NCBI GenBank assembly: GCA_016801885.1
Contig: CM028900.1
Span: 12,356,972-12,420,971, forward strand
Source: Toxotes chatareus
Taxonomy: Eukaryota > Chordata > Actinopteri > Toxotidae
DNA: 64,000 nt
Reading direction: 5' to 3'
Below, piece by piece: positions 57,039 to 64,000 of the stretch. Numbering within the stretch: position 1 is the first letter of the stretch; each line of letters opens with the position of its first letter. Both the position numbers and the translations under genes were made by a program. The notes under the pieces were generated by a model. That model was not told the DNA's origin. It saw nothing but the letters and a program-made list of their open reading frames with translations, and did no database searches.

Positions 57039-58875
57039 ACTGCGGTCAAGCCAGCCGTCTCTCCTATTTGCGAAGTCAAGCCAGCCGTTCCAACATTTCA
57101 AGTGCTCCCGTGTTACAGACTTTACGGAAAATAGACGGATGAGGTTGAGAAAGTCAGCGTTAGGATGCTACAGCGTGGACCAACTTCCGGTTTTCAAAAT
57201 AAAATGTTGGTTAAATGTGGGTTAGTGTAAAGTAATACAAAAAAAAGTGTATCTCAACCAGCCGGTGTAGTACTATGATTCTGCACTGATTTTGAGTCAT
57301 TAGATTAGGTCAGTGTATCTCAACCAGCCGGTGTAGTAATGAAGCTATTGAGGTCACATGACCTGGAAGCTATTGAAAAATGCTAGTATTGACATTAAAA
57401 CAATATATAAAATCTCAGGAAAGTAAAAATTGAATAAAAAGGTGTATCTCAACCAGCAGTGCGGTGTAGTACTGTGATCCTGCACTGATTTGGAGTCATT
57501 AGGTCACATGACCTGGAATCATAGTACTACAAGCTATTGAGCAAAAATACTAATATTTACATTTAAAAGCTTCCAGGTCATGTGACCTAATGACTCCAAA
57601 TCAGTGCAGGATCATAGTACTACACTGGCTGGTTGAGATACACCTTTATTTTGCAGGATTTTAACATGGTTGAGATACTGAGATTTTCAATAACATTTGG
57701 ATTTTTAATGTAAAAATGCTAATATTACATTTTAGCTCAATAGCTTCCAGGTCATGTTTGTTTGATCTATCCTGGATTTTATATAAATGTTTTAATGTAA
57801 ATATTAGCATTTTAGCTCAATAGCTTCCAGGTCATGTGACCTAATGACTCCAAATCATTGTTTGATCATAGTACTACACTGGCTGGTTGAGATACACCTT
57901 TTATTCTTCCATTTTAACATTCCTGAGATTTTTAATAATTTTTAAATGTAAATATTAGCATTTTTGCTCAATAGCTTCCAGGTCATGTGACCTAATGACT
58001 CCAAATCAGTGTAAAATCATAGTACTACACTGGCTGTTTGAGATACACCTTTTTTCTTCCATTTTAACATTCCTGAGATTTTATATTAATTTTTTAATGT
58101 AAATATTAGCATTTTTGCTCAATAGCTTCCAGGTCATGTGACCTAATGACTCCAAATCAGTGCAGGATCATAGTACTACACTACCTGGCTGGTTGAGATA
58201 CACCTTTTTTATTCTATTTTACTTTTCTGACATTTTATATAAATGTTTTAATGTAAATAATTATATTAGCATTTTTAGCTCAATAGCTTCCAGGTCATGT
58301 GACCTAATGACTCCAAATCAGTGCAGGATCATAGTACTACACTGGCTGGTTGAGATACACCTTTTATTCTTCCATTTTAACATTCCTGAGATTTTTGATA
58401 ATTTTTTAAATGTAAATATTAGTATTTTTTGCTCAATAGCTTCCAGGTCATGTGACCTAATGACTCAAAATCAGTGCAGGATCACAGTACTACACCGGCT
58501 GGTTGAGATACACCTTTTTTTATTCAATTTTTACTTTCCTGAGATTTTATATTAATGTTTTAATGTCAATACTAGCATTTTTGCTCAATAGCTTCCAGGT
58601 CATGTGACCTAATGACTCAAAATCAGTGCAGAATCATAGTACTACACTGGCTGGTTGAGATACACTTTTTTTGTATTACTTTTTAACACTAACCCACATT
58701 TAACCAACATTTTATTTTGAAAACCAGAAGTTGGTCCACGCTGTAGCATCCTAACGCGGACTTTCTCAACCTCATCCGTCTATTTTCCGTAAAGTCTGTA
58801 ACACGGGAGCACTTGAAATGTTGGAACGGCTGGCTTGACTTCGCAAATAGGAGAGACGGCTGGCTTGACCGCAGT
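57039..58875. mobile_element. 1837-bp non-autonomous foldback DNA transposon
   Basis: The ends are perfect 18-base inverted repeats: ACTGCGGTCAAGCCAGCC at the left and its exact reverse complement at the right. The similarity continues inward as long arms of about 230 bases (57039-57265 against 58648-58875) with few mismatches. The arms then run into a tandem repeat that is inverted about a centre near 57550. Left-arm repeats read one way (about two units), right-arm repeats the other (about seven). No transposase is encoded. Flanked by a perfect 8-bp target duplication, so insertion limits are exact. Confidence 0.9.
57240..58680. repeat. minisatellite of 151-160 bp units inside the foldback element
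   Basis: The right-arm unit contains GCTCAATAGCTTCCAGGTCATGTGACCTAATGACTC, split here as GCTCAATAGCTTCCAGG then TCATGTGACCTAATGACTC, then CAGTGCAGGATCATAGTACT and GGCTGGTTGAGATACACC, then an A/T-rich spacer. Successive cores start at 57829, 57980, 58131, 58292, 58445 and 58597, spaced 151, 151, 161, 153 and 152 bases. Left-arm units (cores at 57351 and 57501) are inverted. One truncated core is at about 57746. Units are contiguous, so this is not a CRISPR array. Confidence 0.9.
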
Positions 58876-58883
58876 ACTGTAAG
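58876..58883. repeat. right target-site duplication, ACTGTAAG
   Basis: Exact copy of 57031-57038, directly after the right terminal inverted repeat ending GACCGCAGT. Confidence 0.9.
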
Positions 58884-59460
58884 TGGATAGTGGATGGAGG
58901 CAGCGGTGAAAGCCGGTAGATATTAAATATTAAACATTTTAATATATTATTATTGTTATTCTTTTTTATTACTATCATTAATAATAATAATGACGATAAT
59001 AATTTTAACGTTTTAATATATTTTAATAATATGAAATTATTGTTTCACTGTTAAATAATAGGCTAGAAATAAATTTCCCCCCACAACTCCACCAAACCCT
59101 GCAGCTCCACCTAAAACCTCTCTATCTGAAACAGTCATGTTTAAAACACAGCAGCAACATTATGATCTCTGTTGTACGCTGTGTGTCGCGGTTACACGGG
59201 GTCGAGCTAGTCGGGTCGTACTCGGGGACTGTCGTGTGGTGGATGTGGCTGTGTGTAGCAGCCGCTTAGCTTGTTAGCCTAGCTGATTAGCCTTAGGCTA
59301 ACTCGGTTGCTCCGAGCTAAGTGGCCGGGTTCTCGGCCGGCTGACCCCGGCTGCCCCGTAGAGTAACCGCCTCTTCGCCAAATATATCTCCCACTAAAAT
59401 CCAAGATGGCGCAGCTCAAATGCCCATGGGTTGGTTACAAAACGGACTCCCCGAAGTAAG

Positions 59461-60683
59461 TAAAATCAGTAGTAATATTTGCATTTGGGGTACTGCTACT
59501 TTTACTTAAGTTAAAGACTAATACTTATTCCACCACTGTGGAACACCAATAGATAAGATTAACTGAAGGTATTTTGTGGTGCTCAAAGCATAAAAAAAGA
59601 CATTTCTTGATTACATTTTGTGTTGCTTTCTAAACCACATACAAAGATCCATTTTACTCCGTTGCACTGGGTCTCAGCAGAGGAAATCCCAAACCCAAGC
59701 TATGCACATGATGGGTGGGATTTGTAAACTGAACCTGTAATGCGTGAATTTTTCCATAAGTGTTTTTAACCACCAGATGGCATCAGATCTCATTAAGCTG
59801 CTGGGTGGGAAAAAAAAAAAAGTTTTCATTGGATCCACTGCTGTCTGTCCATGTAAGTGTCTTTATTTTTGTGTCAAATAAATAAATATAAGTTAATATT
59901 CATCTGCTCTGGGTGCTCCCTATGAGCGTCAAAGTCAAAGTTTATACTTATTAAGGAAGCAACGTAACGTATAATAATAATGCACACATACCATGGCTAC
60001 AGCCCTTTAAATGTAGATGTGTCTTCGTGCTCAAGAAAATGAGAAAACTCAATCCTTTCTCAGTCAACACGCTCCAGGTGAAGTTATGCTTAAGTTTATG
60101 TGGACTGACTTCAGTGCGTCTGCAGAGTCAAGGTCCATAGTGGATACAAAAGCAGGACTAAATGTTTCACCAGCATGAGATTGTGTAATACACCACACCA
60201 GATTACATGACCCCTGGTTTTGATAACTGCCTTCCACTTTAACCTCAAATCCACTCTGAAAACTTAACAAATCAGTCCAAAGGTTACAGAGAGAGCACTC
60301 TTTTCTTGTCTTTGATACCGAGGACAAATGAATGTTAACGATCAACAGGGGCAGTGGAGCCAGAGTCCATCGAGAACAAATGCTTCACAAGTTGACAGAT
60401 GTGTGACACCGTGAATTGAGAAGCAAAACACCATTGTCTGTGCTCATAGGCCTTTATCTGAGCTGCATAGTACAGTATTTAGATTAAATCTTGTAATAAA
60501 TCAACACGCATGATGATGTCTGGAGTCAAGTCAAGATAATGAACAACCAAACAGTATTTTATAATACAGAATATATTTATATGATGCTATCAGTGGTGTG
60601 AATCTTTACTCACAAACATCTATTGCAGTGAATATAAAAGTGCTCTTATGTCCAGTTCTACCCAATAACTCATTTGATGGAAA
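59461..60683. other. gap between the transposon complex and the second dehydrogenase gene
   Basis: No coding exon is supported. It includes an A-run near 59810-59821 and A/T-rich sequence. The open stretch 60064-60345 (-) has no splice context or recognisable protein. The last few hundred bases are the 3' UTR of the minus-strand gene that follows. Confidence 0.5.
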
Positions 60684-62183
60684 CTACAGTATAGATACTT
60701 TTGGTTTGGGGCTATTTTTAAGAAAAAGCCCATCAGAAATGCAGGTCGGCATGTACGAAAGAGGCAACCAGAAGAACTTTGCGTCCCATCCAGGAGAGTA
60801 GCGAGTGCGAGGGTGAACAGCGGAGATGGCATGCTCCATACAGCCGACCACCTTCATTAGGTCAGCATCCGTAAGCTGCCTGAATCTTTCATCCAACTTT
60901 TCAAGAGCTGAAAGAGAAAGATTTCACACCAGGAGTTTATATGCAGCACACTTTATTAGAGCAACACGCTATTTAAATTTTAAAAATTCCTATCTATGTA
61001 TTAACAAAGGTGCGGTAACTCACTTTGCTCCATGAAACCGCATCCATAGTCGTCCTTCACATCCTGAGGTAATCTGTCCCAGAGCTTCTTCAGGTTATTC
61101 TTCAAGATCTCTGTGTCAGTCACATTTGTTTTGAAGAACCCTGGTTCAATGCAGGCAACCTTGACTCCAAATGGTGCCATGTTTAAACTGAGACACAAAA
61201 AGAGCTGCTATTAGTCGAGAAAGCACTCATGAGAAAAACTGTGAATTTACAGCATGAAAAAGTGACATCTCCTCTCACCGCAGGCTGTCATTGAAGGACT
61301 CCACTCCGTACTTGGACACACAGTAAGGTCCACCGAACGGGCTGATTCGTCCAAACACGCTAGCAACGTTCACCACCCTGCCTTTGGCCTTCTTGATGAG
61401 AGGGAGGACGCTCAGGGTTACATCTATTACTCCGTACAGATTCACGGCCAGCATGTGCTTATAATCCTCTATAGTCAGCCAGTCATTGGGACCAGATGGC
61501 AATGAGACTCCAGCGTTGTTCACAACAGCCCACAGGCCTGAAACAACAGAAGCATGACAAGGTGAATTCAAGTGAAATTGCTGCTTCGGGGGGTTACTTT
61601 TTATATTAATACCTAAATCTTAGAGAAATACTTGGATGTTTTTAGAAATATAGTAATTTGCTTTCTTGTCTAGAGTTAGATGAGAAGATTGATACCAGTC
61701 TTGTGTTTGTAGGAAAAATACAAAGCTATAAGCAGAGTGTATTTAAAATGTTGAACTCTTCCTTTAAAGTTGGTAGATTACCAGAGCTGCCCAGTTTCAA
61801 ACTCAAACAACATATGAATATTTCTGATTCTGCTGTAAAAATCTATTCAAAAATAAATAAAATAAGCGCTCACCCTTCTCTCCGACCAAAGTTTTGATCA
61901 GAGCTGCTGCTCTGCTGACGCTTTCAGAGTCGGTAACATCCAGGTGCGTGGTCGTCAGTCGGTCGGAGATCTTCTTCAGCTCATCCTCACCCTTCTCAGT
62001 GAGACAGGCTGCGATCACGCGGAAGCCCAGTTTGTCCAGGTGTCTTGCGAGGAGGTTACCAAACCCAGAGTCACAGCCAGTGATGTAGACATATTTATCT
62101 GCTCTGTTGGAAACCCTTTTGGTTTCCTTGAACCAGCGATAGATGAACCAAAGAGCGACCAGCCCGAGGATGTACAGGAACAT
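60684..62183 (-). CDS. SDR9C-family retinol/17-beta-hydroxysteroid dehydrogenase (RDH16/HSD17B6-like)
   Basis: Short-chain dehydrogenase expected to oxidise retinol to retinal, or 3-alpha/17-beta-hydroxysteroids, at the ER membrane. Exons in transcript order: 62183-61874, 61537-61279, 61187-61024, 60907-60684, giving exactly 318 residues to a TAG, the usual family size. Seen: N-terminal membrane anchor (MFLYILGLVALWFIYRWF), TGCDSGFG at residues 35-42, NNAG at 110-113, Ser163 and Tyr175-x3-Lys179 (YCVSK), then the ER-SDR block EPGFFKTNVTD. The start is chosen because it aligns with RDH16; an acceptor (CCTTAG) lies just upstream, so the longer upstream reading is intronic. A 5' UTR exon with donor CATACTT/GTAAGT probably ends at 63219. 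It is the same strand and exon plan as the 53659-55682 gene, so the two are tandem duplicates separated by transposons. Confidence 0.92.
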
Positions 62184-63218
62184 TTTTCTAAGGCAAAAAA
62201 AAAAACCCAAAACAACACAACCCACTAAGGAACCCAAACAAAGACAGCTGCTCTTTAATGCTGTGAAACACAATCTTCACCAGCCACATCTGAAGTCAAA
62301 TGACAAGTCCACTCAAAAAGTGAATGACCTTCTCAGCGGTGCCACCAACATCTACTCTTTAAATGGGATTTGATGTGTTAAGATTTTGTTGTTGCCTTTA
62401 TTTCATTATTGTGCTGTTTTTCTGTTGTCGCTGCACTTGTCCTTGTATTTTGTTCATAATATACTGGACAAAACACATTATGAAAGAATTGGCACTGGTG
62501 AGGGATTTTTATAAGATCAGGAGTCCACTATGGAAATAATAAGAATATGGACTTTCAACCCCAATATTGACTCTGTGTGTGAGTGTGAAAAAAAGTATGT
62601 GACTTTATTGCATGTGAGGGGAGGAACTGGTGTTTTGCATTGCTTAAACTTGAAAATGTCTTTAAATAATAGATACTAAATGGCCAATATAAAAAATTCA
62701 TTTTGCAGGGCATGATGGTCAAAATAGCCACTGATTATGTTCTTCTGATCGACTAATCATTTCGGCTCTGCTGAATTAACAGCTGCCTTCCTGTGGTGAT
62801 TTATCATCCGCCTCAAACGCTTGAATCGACTTGCACAAACCCGGATGTGCAGCAAAAATACAAGACCCCATCCAGCCACTTTTAGCACCTTAAAGATTAA
62901 TAATTATTGTCCGTGACTAGTTTTAACTTATTTTAAGAAATCTGAGCTGATTTTTTCCCCCAGGCTAAACTTGACTTAAGCAAAAGCCAACCAGGGCTTT
63001 AACAACAGAACTGATGCAACTTATTGGAGACTTGATCAGTCTTGCCGTGATGAAGCCAAACACAAACCTCTGAACGTTAACTCTCGGCTCGCCAAGTGGC
63101 TTAATCTGCCCACTTCGCTAACACAATCACCGTATTTTTCCATTTGAAAAACTTTGATATTTCAGTAAGAGCTCGGATGTTCAGATACGCTGACAGACAG
63201 GCGAAAAAGGAAACTTAC

Positions 63219-63420
63219 AAGTATGTTTTCTGCGTTCAGCGCATGAATCGATGTCGCTCTGCGGAGCAAAGCGGGGCGTGAACCTCCAGATGAAACACCG
63301 GGCGAAAGTTGCTTTTCCCTCTCTCTCTCTCTCTCCCTCCCTCCCTCTCTCTCTCTCTACTTCCTTTGAAGTTACTTTACCGAATCTTCAATTGCCCTCT
63401 GGCTTCTCCATCCCACAGAA
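63219..63420 (-). promoter_or_regulatory. probable 5' UTR exon and promoter of the second dehydrogenase gene
   Basis: On the minus strand a GTAAGT donor follows CATACTT at 63219, the only good donor upstream that can pair with the acceptor before the start codon. A pure CT run (GA on the coding strand) at about 63317-63358 lies just upstream and may be part of the core promoter or initiator region. Inference from splice signals. Confidence 0.45.
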
Positions 63421-64000
63421 ACACTGATACGTGAGGAGCGCCCCCTGCTGGACGCCCCTGAAGAGTTCTTCCGCCTCCGCTTTCTTCTTCTTTGGTTTTT
63501 AACGGCGATTGGCAAACAGTGTAGTAGCCGCATTACCGCCACCCTCTGCCCCAGAGTCTATTTGTGCATTGTATATGGAATAATGGCAATAAATTCTACC
63601 TTGTACCTGAGTTTCATTCCTTGTTAAAAGTGTCACTGCCAAACAACCAGCAAAGACTGCAGCAATAGTGACAGGGTCACATAACCCCTATGTAAAGATA
63701 TATATTTTTTTGTATACAATAAAAAGGGTACTAGACGCTAATCAGTGCACTTTAGAGTTGCTGGTGGACAGATTTTGATTTTTCTTATCTTTGAACAGAA
63801 CCAGGCACGTTTCCTGCCTGTGCTGTCTGCATCTCTAACATTAACAGTGAAGGTTCCCTTTGCTCAGGGTTTTGGCCTGGGCCACGCCATCTGGCCTCAG
63901 GTATAGTACGGATTTTCTTTAAAAATCATGTTCATTTCATGAACATTAAAGTAGATAAAAACAGTTACATGAACAATACACATTTGAACACTTTTTAAAC
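63421..64000. other. intergenic end of window
   Basis: A CGCCCCCTGCTGGACG stretch (about 63440) and the following sequence resemble the edges of common fish transposons, but no family is recognised. No coding exon is supported. Confidence 0.35.

Larger units (their letters stand above)
56200..59460. mobile_element. composite DNA-transposon remnant with THAP-like exon, split by a younger foldback insertion
   Basis: The left part (about 56200-57030) and right part (58884-59460) have G/C-rich, gene-poor sequence typical of teleost DNA transposons that encode THAP proteins (for example a CCCCCTAGTGGC end-like stretch at 56203 and a CAAGATGGCG stretch at 59403). An element-like first exon with a THAP-type start lies at 56665-56729. 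Outer limits and family (P-like, Kolobok or ISL2EU-type) cannot be fixed by eye, and I saw no matching terminal repeats. The foldback element 57039-58875 is nested inside. Confidence 0.5.

Noticed and set aside
57240..58680. Regularly spaced repeats that could suggest an array of repeats and spacers
   Set aside because: Whole 151-160 bp units are repeated head to tail with near-identical spacers, inside a transposon of a vertebrate genome; it is a minisatellite.
60064..60345. 93-residue open reading frame on the minus strand between the two dehydrogenase regions
   Set aside because: No recognisable domain, no splice context and position in A/T-rich intergenic sequence; length is within chance.
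62184..62273. Longer upstream start for the second dehydrogenase (adds about 30 residues)
   Set aside because: The added part is read across a splice acceptor (CCTTAG) and a T-run, while the ATG at 62183 matches the family start and gives 318 residues.

Overview
The window is vertebrate genomic DNA, most likely from a teleost fish, probably a spiny-rayed one. Support: compact GT-AG split genes, a short tRNA-derived SINE of the kind common in such fish, THAP-type DNA-transposon debris, and protein sequences that are clearly vertebrate but differ from mammalian ones. Gene names come from protein similarity I recognise by eye; no database search was run.

Layout. Positions 1-1950: no gene seen. 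2025-5031 (+): atp5f1b, the mitochondrial ATP synthase F1 beta subunit, 10 exons, with a perfect NRF-1 site and a YY1-type site in the promoter. 5305-7643 (-): a seven-exon coiled-coil gene matching CCDC89, tail-to-tail with atp5f1b. 8645-52543 (+): one very large gene, a complete lrp2 (megalin) of 78 exons and 4657 codons. All four LDLa clusters (7+8+10+11 = 36 repeats), eight beta-propellers, a transmembrane helix and a cytoplasmic tail with three FxNPxY endocytosis motifs are present. 53659-55682 (-) and 60684-62183 (-): two SDR9C-family retinol/steroid dehydrogenases of the RDH16/SDR9C7 type. The first has no identifiable start codon; the second is a complete 318-residue protein.

Between the two dehydrogenases lies a nested transposon complex. 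A THAP-containing remnant is interrupted by a 1837-bp foldback element with perfect 18-bp terminal inverted repeats and a perfect 8-bp target-site duplication. The element contains an asymmetric minisatellite with nine copies of an AGGTCA-n2-TGACCT palindrome.

How the genes fit together. Megalin takes up retinol-binding protein and many other ligands in absorptive epithelia, and SDR9C enzymes oxidise retinol or steroids, so the right half is a vitamin A/steroid handling neighbourhood. The combination atp5f1b + RDH16/SDR9C7-type genes corresponds to human 12q13, not to 2q31 where human LRP2 sits beside DHRS9. This copy is therefore probably lrp2b, an ancient ohnolog from the early vertebrate duplications that mammals lost. 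Other points of interest: candidate in-frame microexons in lrp2 linkers, a SINE ending 12 bases before a splice acceptor, a 0.35-kb segment copied from ccdc89 intron 1 into lrp2 intron 1, and a GC-AG intron in atp5f1b.
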